Part shown: positions 9,298 to 16,942 of the stretch, piece after piece | Numbering within the stretch: the stretch's first letter is position 1 | Layout: each line of letters begins with the position of its first letter | NCBI GenBank assembly: GCA_052031065.1 | Contig: JBPEXY010000305.1 | Coordinates: forward strand, 1-20,369 | Direction: 5' to 3' | DNA: 20,369 bases | DNA from: JBPEXY01 sp052031065 | Lineage (GTDB): Bacteria; Pseudomonadota; Gammaproteobacteria; Immundisolibacterales; Immundisolibacteraceae | Program-made: the position numbers and the translations under genes | Notes under the pieces: model-generated | The model's input: only the letters and a program-made list of their open reading frames with translations | Databases searched by the model: none | Told to the model about the DNA's origin: nothing

Positions 9298-11544
9298 ATG
9301 GCATTTGGCCTGAAAAAAATACCCCGCGAACTGGTCGTTAAACGACACCTGATCCCGATTGCGTTCGGACTCACGCTGACCGCACTAATGAGTTGGGGCG
9401 GTATCTATCAACTCGACAATATTCCACTGCTCAGGGCTCTTGAATACCTCACCTATGATCTACGCCTGCGCAGTTCGCTCACTGGGGTGGCGGACGACCG
9501 GGTGGTCGTTATCGATATTGATGAAGCGAGCCTGGCAGCGGAAGGCAGATTCCCATGGCCTCGGGAGAAAATGGCGCAGCTGGTTGATAACCTGGGAGCA
9601 CTGGGGACTTCAGTGATCGCCTTCGATATCGTCTTTGCCGAACCTGAAGAGCGTTCCGACCGCAGACTGCTGAGAGAATTTCTCGACGGCCCGCTCGGCA
9701 GTATTCCCCAATTTGCAACAACCGCGAAGAAAAAAATGACCGAGCTGAACGGCGACGCTCTGTTCGCCGAAGCCATCCAAAGACAATCAGTGGTCATGGG
9801 CTACTTCTTTGACACCGGAACCAGTGCGGAAAGTGTTGGCATGCTGCCTGGTAACGGCGCGGATGCATCTAGATACCTGCAATCAGGCGCCCGCTTCGGC
9901 CCACCAGCTGACTCCTATGGGGCTAACCTGGCACTCCTGCAGAATGCGGCGACTAGCGGTGGTTTTTTTAACACCCGGCTCGATCCAGATGGAGTGCTAC
10001 GCAGGGTTCCTCTGTTCACCCAGTTGGGTAATGACATTTACCCGTTGCTGAGCCTCGAAGCGGTGAGGCTCTATCTCAATGAACCGGGCTGGCAACTGGC
10101 TACAGACATGATTGGTGGACGCGAAGCTATCGACTACATCAAGGTGGGTGATTACCGTATTAACACCGACAGTCAGGCACAGATGCTGATTCCCTATCGA
10201 GGCCGGGAACGCACTTTTACCTACATCTCCGCCACCGATGTCCTCAACATGCGGCTGCCCGTCGATAGCCTGGCCGGGAAAATTGCCTTTGTCGGCACCT
10301 CGGCGAAAGGACTTCTGGACCTGCGGCCAACACCACTAACAACGGTTTACCCCGGTGTTGAAGTCCATGCCACGGTTGCCGATGCCATTCTTAACGGCGA
10401 CATGCGGGCCGAGTCCCTCGAAAAAGACGGTATCGACCTGGTCCTGCTGGCAGGCTTCGGTATTTTATTAAGCGTTCTGTTCAGCTTTCTGCCGCCACTC
10501 TGGTCCATCATCACTGCGGCGATCTCTGCGGCAATCATCATCAGTATTAATTTACTCGCCTGGTCAAATGGCCTGGTGCTCGCGTTGTCGACGCCGCTAC
10601 TGACCATTGCACTCCTGCTATCGGCAAACCTGGCTTATGGCTTTCTTTTTGAATCCCGAGACCGGCGCCACCTGCAGTCCATGTTCGGCCAATATGTGCC
10701 ACCAGAGCTGGTCGATGAGATGAGTCAGAACGCCAACGCTTTTAATCTGGACGGCGAAAGCCGGCTGATGACCGTGCTGTTTGCTGACATTCGCAGTTTC
10801 ACCAGCATCAGTGAAACCATGAACCCCCGTCAGCTAAAAGATATGTTGAACCGCTATTTCACACCAATGACGGAGATTATTCATCTACAGCGGGGCACCA
10901 TCGACAAGTATGTGGGCGACATGATTATGGCGTTCTGGGGTGCTCCACTGGATGATCCGGACCACGCCCGCCACGGTGTAATCGCAGCAATGGAGATGAT
11001 CCGTAAAACCGACGAGATGAGCGCCGAATTCAAAACCCTGGGGTATCCGGACATCCGCATCGGGGTCGGTCTCAATACCGGGCCGATGAACGTCGGCAAT
11101 ATGGGGTCAGAATTTCGCATGGCCTACACCGTACTCGGAGACTCGGTGAACCTGGGCTCCCGCCTGGAAGGATTAACCAAGCAGTATGGTGCCAATATCC
11201 TCGTCAGCGAGGATACCCGCAGAAACATTGATGATGTGGTATTTCAGGAAGTAGACCGGGTTATCGTCAAGGGGCAGACACGCCCGATCAGCATCTTCGA
11301 ACCAATCTGCATGGAGTCGGAACTAACCAAGGAGCTCCGCGACCACCTTGCACTGGCACAACGGGCAATGAAACTCTACCGCGCACGCGACTGGGACAAC
11401 GCTGAATTGCAGTTTATTGGGCTTATGCAACGCTATCCAAAGCGCAAACTTTACGAACTTTACGTTAAAGAGCGGATTCCGTGGTTCAGGCAGAATCCAC
11501 CACCGAAAGACTGGAGCGGAGAGTTTATCCACACCAGCAAATAA
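9298..11544 (+). CDS. CHASE2-domain adenylate cyclase (class III)
   Basis: This is a 748-residue membrane sensor. Domains in order: an N-terminal helix (about residues 20-38); an extracytoplasmic CHASE2 domain (about 45-370) with VVVIDIDEASL and GRFPWPREKM; three helices (about 381-451); a class III cyclase domain (about 485-665); and a helical C-terminal tail. Catalytic residues are all present: metal-binding D497 (FADIRSFT) and D541 (KYVGDMIMAFWG), substrate residues K537 and T611, and transition-state N618 and R622 (GDSVNLGSRLEG). The K/T pair predicts adenylate rather than guanylate cyclase activity and places it in the class IIIb group, some of whose members respond to bicarbonate. The start is ATG at 9298, 159 bases after the SPOR gene. 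It converges on a CHASE2 kinase gene of the same sensory layout. The ligand of CHASE2 is unknown. Confidence 0.93.
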   Translation: MAFGLKKIPRELVVKRHLIPIAFGLTLTALMSWGGIYQLDNIPLLRALEYLTYDLRLRSSLTGVADDRVVVIDIDEASLAAEGRFPWPREKMAQLVDNLGALGTSVIAFDIVFAEPEERSDRRLLREFLDGPLGSIPQFATTAKKKMTELNGDALFAEAIQRQSVVMGYFFDTGTSAESVGMLPGNGADASRYLQSGARFGPPADSYGANLALLQNAATSGGFFNTRLDPDGVLRRVPLFTQLGNDIYPLLSLEAVRLYLNEPGWQLATDMIGGREAIDYIKVGDYRINTDSQAQMLIPYRGRERTFTYISATDVLNMRLPVDSLAGKIAFVGTSAKGLLDLRPTPLTTVYPGVEVHATVADAILNGDMRAESLEKDGIDLVLLAGFGILLSVLFSFLPPLWSIITAAISAAIIISINLLAWSNGLVLALSTPLLTIALLLSANLAYGFLFESRDRRHLQSMFGQYVPPELVDEMSQNANAFNLDGESRLMTVLFADIRSFTSISETMNPRQLKDMLNRYFTPMTEIIHLQRGTIDKYVGDMIMAFWGAPLDDPDHARHGVIAAMEMIRKTDEMSAEFKTLGYPDIRIGVGLNTGPMNVGNMGSEFRMAYTVLGDSVNLGSRLEGLTKQYGANILVSEDTRRNIDDVVFQEVDRVIVKGQTRPISIFEPICMESELTKELRDHLALAQRAMKLYRARDWDNAELQFIGLMQRYPKRKLYELYVKERIPWFRQNPPPKDWSGEFIHTSK

Positions 11545-11663
11545 TAGTCTTTACACTTACGGCCGACGACTACCAGGCGTTAAGCCAGCATTGAACTGAA
11601 ACCGGATGGCACTTCGGCTCAGCAGGCTCAACATCGGAAAAGGCGTTGCGGGGTTATTAGTAC

Positions 11664-14207
11664 CTATCCACCCGCACGCATGGCGCGCGCAGCCTTAATC
11701 ACCGCACTGGAAAACTCTTTACCAGTCTGAAACCGGTCTTCAGGCTTTTTCTGCAAACCGTGGTTAATGATTTCAACAACCTCTGTCGGCATATCGGGCT
11801 TCACTTCCTGAATACTGCGGTGCTCTCCCTGGGAAATATTAAACATCAGGGTCGCCATGGAATCTCCGGTAAAAGGACGCACTCCAGTCAACATCTCATA
11901 CATCATCACCGCGAGAGAAAAGAGGTCCGAACGGCCATCGACGTGCTGCCCAGCCAGCTGTTCCGGTGACATGTAGGAGGGCGTTCCCATAACCACGCCG
12001 GTTTTGGTTTTACTCGATTCGGTAATTCTGGCAATACCAAAATCCATCACCTTGACGGTATTGTCCGACAATAACATCACGTTGGCAGGCTTGATATCAC
12101 GATGAACAATGCCGTTAGCATGTGCATAATCAAGCGCTTCGGCCACTTTTGAAATCACCACCATGACCGAGTAAGCGGGCATCAGCGAATCTTTTTTAGT
12201 GTAATCACTCAGATCGCTACCCTTCATGAATTCCATCGCGATGTAGGCCAGTTCCTGATCCTCACCTGCATCATAGATGGTGACAATATTGGGATGATTG
12301 AGCCGACCGGCGGTTTCTGCTTCGCGGAAAAACCGCTCCTTCGCCTCATCCAGTTCCGGACCCTCAAATTCCTGCGCCAGCGCCATGGTTTTAATCGCCA
12401 CCACGCGGTTAATTTTTGGGTCATGCCCTTCATAGACGATCCCCATGGCGCCTTTACCCAATTCGCGGTCAATCTGGTAACGACCGAGGGTCGGCATGTT
12501 GTTGGGATCCATAATCAGCGTACCGCCAGCCGCCGCTCCACCACCGCCCATGACCAGCGTACTTTCCAGATTACCGGCGCGCTCTTTACGGTCTTTAACA
12601 TCTTTAAATTTCTTGTCGTAGGCCAGCAACATGTCATAGATCGATCCGGCCTTGCCAAACTGTCGCTTGCGCTCAAAGTCGAGCGCGAGGTTATAGAGAA
12701 GGTCTGCCACCGACTGGTCGATGGGCAGTTTGCGGAATTTGTCGAGAGCCATGTCAAGCTGGCCCTGCGCCTGGAACGAGAGGCCAAGCATCTTGTTATC
12801 TTCAACCGCGGCACTTTCAACCTTTTCTTTACCCTTCTCGGTGACCAGGAACTTCTTCGTCGTCAACAGTAGATGACCCACCAGAAGCAAACTGGCCGCA
12901 GTTGCCGTCTGTAACCAGATCGACTGACCACTGAGCATGATGTAGCTGGTGGCCAGCAGCGCAACCAGTAGCAGTAGCGAGGTGGCCGCTGCAAAGCCAG
13001 CAGGCAACCGCGGCATCAGTAACATCAGGTAGAGGGTGATTACCGCCAGCAAGCCCCACTCTGCACTCCCCACCCATGCTGGGCGAACATAGAAATCCTC
13101 ATTAAGGATGCTGGTAATAAAGTGCGCCATCAAATTGACCGGATACTCACCACTGGAGATCGGCGTCACTGTAGTGGTACCGAGTCCTGCTGCCGTCGGG
13201 CCAATGAGCACAATCTTGTTGTTGAACAGCTCGATCGGTACCGAGCCGTCATAAACGTCAGCAAATGAGTAGGTTTTAAAAGCTGATGTCGCCAGTCCGC
13301 TGGAACGGTCCAGATAAAACCCGGAGCGCATGCTGAGGTCAGCATCGGTAAGAATGGTCAGCCGACCCAGGGAGACACTCTCGCCCAGTGCAATTTGCAC
13401 ATCGTCCATGCTCAGGTTGAGACTGCGGGCTGCAATCATCAATGATAATGACGGGAAATAACTATCGTAGTAGTTCACCGCGAGCAGGTCCCGACGCACA
13501 CCACCATCAATATCCTGGTCCAGGGACAGATGACCAAGACCAACTGCTGACGCAGCATAGTAGTCAAGCGGCCATAGCACCATATCTGCGAGCCTGCCGG
13601 GACCCGCTTCTGCAGAAGACTGGACTGCGGTGATCAGCGACGGCAAAGCGAAATCGGGTAACTCGCCTTCCGGCCTGCCAATTGGCGGAGTTTCCGGCAA
13701 TCGAAACAGCATGGGTAAAACCACATTCTCGGCATTGGCTATCACGTCAACCAGCGCTGCATCGGCGTCCAGCTCCTGATACGCCATGGCCAGGGTCTCT
13801 TCAAAGAGGGCGGAAAACTCATCCTCACGAAGATCGAGCTTTGCGTTTCGATAGAGGTCTTCCAGCCGCTCGACATACTTGAGACCTGGGTCGAGTTGCG
13901 GCTCGCTGTAAAAAACAGGCAGTCCGATCACTTTCGCCCCTTCCAGGCGAGCGACCAGATCAGCGATCACCGTGCGCGACCAGGGCCAGCGGCCCAGACG
14001 TTCGATACTTGGATCATCAATAGCAATAATCGCCAGGTCACGCGTGGTCTGCAGGTCACGCTCGGTCCCCCTTACCCCACGGTCATAGAAATCCCGCTCA
14101 AGTGCATCAGTGGGGCCAAACTGGGCCACTTTGAACAACATGAACAACAGTCCGATTAACAGCCCGAACAACCAGTCACTCTTCCAGATCGGTGTCGAAT
14201 TACTCAA
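11664..14207 (-). CDS. CHASE2-domain serine/threonine protein kinase
   Basis: The 847-residue membrane kinase has, in order: a helix near residues 12-30; an extracytoplasmic CHASE2 domain (about 35-370) with AIIAIDDPSIERLGRWPWSR; three helices (about 383-450); a cytoplasmic TPR-like helical linker (about 475-545); a Gly/Ala-rich segment; and a C-terminal Hanks-type kinase domain (about 574-840). The kinase is complete: glycine loop LGKGAMGIVYEG, lysine K606 (VVAIKTMA), catalytic D704 (HRDIKPANVM), metal-binding D722 (MDFGIA) and GTPSYMSPEQLAG. It should phosphorylate Ser/Thr residues of unknown targets in response to an envelope signal. The start is TTG at 14207: the upstream frame closes with TAA TAG, and AGGG lies seven bases before the TTG. 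The order with the kinase at the C-terminus is the reverse of PASTA kinases such as PknB. It is transcribed towards the CHASE2 cyclase, with 119 bases between the two stops. Confidence 0.93.
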   Translation of the reverse strand: MSNSTPIWKSDWLFGLLIGLLFMLFKVAQFGPTDALERDFYDRGVRGTERDLQTTRDLAIIAIDDPSIERLGRWPWSRTVIADLVARLEGAKVIGLPVFYSEPQLDPGLKYVERLEDLYRNAKLDLREDEFSALFEETLAMAYQELDADAALVDVIANAENVVLPMLFRLPETPPIGRPEGELPDFALPSLITAVQSSAEAGPGRLADMVLWPLDYYAASAVGLGHLSLDQDIDGGVRRDLLAVNYYDSYFPSLSLMIAARSLNLSMDDVQIALGESVSLGRLTILTDADLSMRSGFYLDRSSGLATSAFKTYSFADVYDGSVPIELFNNKIVLIGPTAAGLGTTTVTPISSGEYPVNLMAHFITSILNEDFYVRPAWVGSAEWGLLAVITLYLMLLMPRLPAGFAAATSLLLLVALLATSYIMLSGQSIWLQTATAASLLLVGHLLLTTKKFLVTEKGKEKVESAAVEDNKMLGLSFQAQGQLDMALDKFRKLPIDQSVADLLYNLALDFERKRQFGKAGSIYDMLLAYDKKFKDVKDRKERAGNLESTLVMGGGGAAAGGTLIMDPNNMPTLGRYQIDRELGKGAMGIVYEGHDPKINRVVAIKTMALAQEFEGPELDEAKERFFREAETAGRLNHPNIVTIYDAGEDQELAYIAMEFMKGSDLSDYTKKDSLMPAYSVMVVISKVAEALDYAHANGIVHRDIKPANVMLLSDNTVKVMDFGIARITESSKTKTGVVMGTPSYMSPEQLAGQHVDGRSDLFSLAVMMYEMLTGVRPFTGDSMATLMFNISQGEHRSIQEVKPDMPTEVVEIINHGLQKKPEDRFQTGKEFSSAVIKAARAMRAGG

Positions 14208-14214
14208 CTCAATT

Positions 14215-14218
14215 CCCT
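14215..14218 (-). promoter_or_regulatory. Ribosome binding site for the CHASE2 kinase TTG start
   Basis: On the minus strand AGGG (14218-14215) is followed by a seven-base spacer and TTG at 14207. With stops just upstream in frame, this TTG is the only plausible start. Confidence 0.6.
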
Positions 14219-14273
14219 ATTATGTAAACGCGGCTTTTGACATGCCCCTGGCAGCAGAACACCAGCCTCAGTA

Positions 14274-14315
14274 TTGACAAAGCAGAGTATAGAATAACAA
14301 TTTATAGACAGACAC
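14274..14315 (+). promoter_or_regulatory. Candidate sigma-70 promoter in the divergent kinase / SH3-gene region
   Basis: A perfect TTGACA at 14274-14279 is followed, after 16 bases, by AACAAT (14296-14301), a four-of-six match to the -10 box. It would drive the plus-strand SH3 gene. The surrounding AT-rich island (to about 14315) also holds TATAAA on the minus strand, which could serve the kinase gene in the other direction. This is a motif match only. The rest of the 237-base divergent region (14208-14444) shows no ORF or clear terminator. Confidence 0.45.
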
Positions 14316-14444
14316 CAACCATCTCAATCATGCCGTTGCAGCTGCTCTCGACCGGCTTTAAGAGCTCCTGTTGCAGCAGCTCAGCGGGGATTTAGCGCCT
14401 AGCAGGTGACGTCGAGGCCAGTTCCGCTTTTGCAGTACTGAATA

Positions 14445-14975
14445 ATGATTCCATTTCACGCTTGTTGCTCATTACTCAGGTTACCAGTTCTGCTGGCAAC
14501 TCTGCTTGCGGTATTAGCCGTACCAGTAGCTGCTCAGCCGGCTTTTGTTATTGATTCATTGTGGGTAGGCGTCTATTCGGAAAAGTCGACCGACAGCGAA
14601 TTGAAACAGATAATTCAGACCGGAGAGCAGGTGGAGGTTCTTGCTACGGAGCAGGGATGGGCAAGGATTGCTTTGCGATCGGCAGGAGATGGCTGGGTTG
14701 ACCAGAGCTATCTCGGCACCACACCACCAATTAGCACCCGTATTTCACTACTGGAACAGGAGATCTCCGGGAGTCTTGAAAAAATGGAGCGCATCTCCAG
14801 GCAACTAAAGGATTTCGAGCAGATGATCTCTGCCGATACGAACGGTGGCACCTATAAGAAGTACGATTTCGCCTATCTGCTGGTCGCAGTTTTGCTGCTC
14901 ATCACCGCTTTTTTGAGTGGGGTAGCATGGAGAAATAGCCGGCTAAGAAGAAAATTTGGTGGCCTGCTACCATAA
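14445..14975 (+). CDS. SH3-domain / membrane-anchor protein (TIGR04211, YgiM-like)
   Basis: The 176-residue envelope protein begins with a signal peptide (about residues 1-30, ending PVAAQP). A bacterial SH3 domain follows, about residues 34-92: DSLWVGVYSEKSTDSELKQI through GDGWVDQSYLG. Next are a coiled coil (about 98-130, ISLLEQEISGSLEKMERISR) and a C-terminal helix (about 143-163, YLLVAVLLLITAFLSGVAW) with a short basic tail. This is the layout of the SH3-and-anchor family that includes YgiM. Most of it should face the periplasm, possibly binding cell-wall peptides; the precise role is unknown. The ATG at 14445 has no obvious Shine-Dalgarno, but no better in-frame start follows before the signal peptide. 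It is divergent from the CHASE2 kinase. Confidence 0.85.
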   Translation: MIPFHACCSLLRLPVLLATLLAVLAVPVAAQPAFVIDSLWVGVYSEKSTDSELKQIIQTGEQVEVLATEQGWARIALRSAGDGWVDQSYLGTTPPISTRISLLEQEISGSLEKMERISRQLKDFEQMISADTNGGTYKKYDFAYLLVAVLLLITAFLSGVAWRNSRLRRKFGGLLP

Positions 14976-15038
14976 CGCCGGTAAGTCTGTGTTGATCAAC
15001 AAGGCACTTGGGCAATGATAACGCCCGTCACGTGTTCC

Positions 15039-15043
15039 AGGAG
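15039..15043 (+). promoter_or_regulatory. Ribosome binding site for the DUF4124-glutaredoxin gene
   Basis: AGGAG is followed by a seven-base spacer and ATG at 15051. It favours this start over an in-frame ATG at 15015 and places the signal peptide at the extreme N-terminus. Confidence 0.8.
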
Positions 15044-15050
15044 TTTAAGT

Positions 15051-15524
15051 ATGGAGAAGACCTTCAAGATAATACTTGTCTATCTCTGTTTCGCCGTCCA
15101 GGACCTGGCAGCGCAGACCCTCTACCGCTGGGTCGATGAACAGGGAAACGTCAGCTTTCAGGATGTCCCGCCACGCGACCATGTATTCAGCGAGCAGACC
15201 ATCAGGACGAGTTCGGCGACCCCAGCCCAGGATAACCGGCCAGCTGTTGAGATTACCTTCTATGCAATAGCGGATTGCGAACCCTGTACTCTGGCGCGTA
15301 ACTCGTTACTGGAATCGGGCCTGGCGTTCACCGAGATCAACCCGGAAACTGACCAGGAGGCCGCGAAACGGCTGGTTGAACAATTTGGTAAAGTTGAGGT
15401 GCCTTTGACAATGGTCGGAAATACTCCAATTAAGGGGTTTAATCCGCAGTGGCTGGAGGCCGAACTGGCAAAAGCAGGAGTAAAAACCGAAAAACCGGAC
15501 ACTGGTCCGACCATTCAAGAATAA
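15051..15524 (+). CDS. Exported DUF4124 - glutaredoxin fusion protein
   Basis: The protein has 157 residues from ATG 15051. A short signal peptide (about residues 1-20, ending DLAAQ) leads into a DUF4124 domain (about 20-65, TLYRWVDEQGNVSFQDVPP). A glutaredoxin-like thioredoxin fold follows (about 68-145). The redox motif is C76-E-P-C79 (FYAIADCEPCTLARNSLLES) and the cis-proline is P118 (EVPLTMV). The signal peptide predicts export to the periplasm, whereas most glutaredoxins are cytoplasmic and rely on glutathione. It may reduce, oxidise or isomerise envelope thiols; the partner is unknown. DUF4124 domains are common at the N-terminus of small gammaproteobacterial envelope proteins and have no established function. 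The gene lies 75 bases after the SH3 gene and converges on ntrC with only 17 bases between the stop codons. Confidence 0.85.
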   Translation: MEKTFKIILVYLCFAVQDLAAQTLYRWVDEQGNVSFQDVPPRDHVFSEQTIRTSSATPAQDNRPAVEITFYAIADCEPCTLARNSLLESGLAFTEINPETDQEAAKRLVEQFGKVEVPLTMVGNTPIKGFNPQWLEAELAKAGVKTEKPDTGPTIQE

Positions 15525-15541
15525 CCAAAGGAGTGACCCTG

Positions 15542-16942
15542 CTAAGACTCATCCATGCTTAGATCACGAATTTTTCGTGTGATGGTATTACGCCCCCAAC
15601 CCAACAGAACAGCCGCATCCTGACGTCGACCACCGGTTTTCTCCAGCGCAACTTCAATCATCACCCGCTCAAACTCCGGTAACGCTTCGTCCATCAATGC
15701 GGCTGCACCGAGTGCCAGCCGTTGCCCTGCCCAGCGACGTAACGCTACCTTCCAGTCAATTTCGATCTCCCGGTCAGGCTGTTGACGAACTTCCGGCGGC
15801 AAATCCTCCACCTCTACCCGCTGGGTAGGCGTCATCACAGTAAGCCACCGGGCCAGATTTTCCAGCTGGCGGACGTTCCCGGGCCAGGAATAGGTCTGCA
15901 GTACCTGCAACGCATCTGCACTGACCGACTTACGGTCGACGACAAGTTCTTCCGCTGCCAGGCCAAGAAAATGGTCCAGTAGCGCTGGAATATCGCTACC
16001 ACGTTCGTTCAACGACGGCACGCGGATACGCACAACATTCAGACGATGAAACAGGTCTTCACGGAAATTTCCTTTTGCTACCTCAGATTCCAGGTCCTGA
16101 TGAGTGGCGGCTATCACTCTGACATCGACCTGAATGGGAGAATGCCCGCCGACACGATAGAACTCTCCACCAGCCAGAACCCGCAGCAAACGGGTTTGCA
16201 GGTCCGGCGGCATATCACCAATTTCGTCGAGAAACAACGTCCCCTGATTGGCCTGTTCGAAACGCCCCTCGCGTGCACTTTGGGCACCGGTAAACGCCCC
16301 TTTCTCATGACCAAACAGTTCTGATTCCAGCAAGTCACGGGTAATTGCCGCCATATTCAGGGCAATAAAGGGGCCACCTGCTCGCGGGCTGTGACGGTGA
16401 AGCGCACTGGCGATAAGCTCTTTTCCAGTACCCGAGGCACCGGTAATCAGAACATTAATACTCGATTTGGATAATCGCCCGATGGCTCGAAACACCTCCT
16501 GCATCGCCGCACTTGAGCCAATGATATCCGACTCTGGAGAAGCAGCCATCACAACTTCAGTTCCTGTGGCCTGACTATGGCTAAGCGCCCGCTCAACCAG
16601 TTCGATAGCGTCGTCTACATCAAAGGGTTTGGGCAGATATTCAAAGGCACCGCTTTGAAACGCGGAGACCGCACTGTCAAGGTCTGCATGAGCGGTAGTA
16701 ATAATCACCGGCACGTTGGGCGCCGCCTCATTGAGATGACTTAGCAGTTCGAAGCCGTCCATACCAGGCATACGGATATCGGTAATAATGGCGCGAGGTG
16801 TGCTGCAGTTAATTGCCGCTATCACCTCAGCCCCGGATTCATACTCAACGGAATCGATTCCTGCGCCCTTTAAGGCCTTGGCTAACACCCAACGTATCGA
16901 TCTGTCATCGTCAACAATCCAGACCTGATTGACTGCAGTCAT
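15542..16942 (-). CDS. ntrC: Nitrogen regulation response regulator NtrC (sigma-54 activator)
   Basis: The 466-residue protein has three classical parts. The receiver domain (about residues 5-118) has acidic pocket D11-D13 and phosphoacceptor D55 (IITDIRMPGMDGF). The AAA+ sigma-54 interaction domain (about 142-370) has Walker A GASGTGKE with K174, the GAFTGA loop at 215-220 that contacts sigma-54, and Walker B LFLDEIGDM with D239-E240. The C-terminal Fis-type helix-turn-helix ends near residue 460 (DAAVLLGWGRNTITRKIRDL). Phosphorylated by NtrB under nitrogen limitation, it activates sigma-54 promoters such as that of glnA. Its ATG overlaps the ntrB TAA by one base (TAATG), so the pair is translationally coupled. 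Length matches E. coli NtrC (469). Confidence 0.97.
   Translation of the reverse strand: MTAVNQVWIVDDDRSIRWVLAKALKGAGIDSVEYESGAEVIAAINCSTPRAIITDIRMPGMDGFELLSHLNEAAPNVPVIITTAHADLDSAVSAFQSGAFEYLPKPFDVDDAIELVERALSHSQATGTEVVMAASPESDIIGSSAAMQEVFRAIGRLSKSSINVLITGASGTGKELIASALHRHSPRAGGPFIALNMAAITRDLLESELFGHEKGAFTGAQSAREGRFEQANQGTLFLDEIGDMPPDLQTRLLRVLAGGEFYRVGGHSPIQVDVRVIAATHQDLESEVAKGNFREDLFHRLNVVRIRVPSLNERGSDIPALLDHFLGLAAEELVVDRKSVSADALQVLQTYSWPGNVRQLENLARWLTVMTPTQRVEVEDLPPEVRQQPDREIEIDWKVALRRWAGQRLALGAAALMDEALPEFERVMIEVALEKTGGRRQDAAVLLGWGRNTITRKIRDLSMDES

Noticed and set aside
11545..11663. Possible shared terminator between the convergent CHASE2 genes
   Set aside because: I looked for a GC-rich stem followed by a T run on either strand and found only short weak stems.
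14334..14382. Near-repeat of GTTGCAGCxGCTC in the divergent intergenic region
   Set aside because: The two copies are short and imperfect, built on the common GCAGC word; no third copy and no strong hairpin were found.
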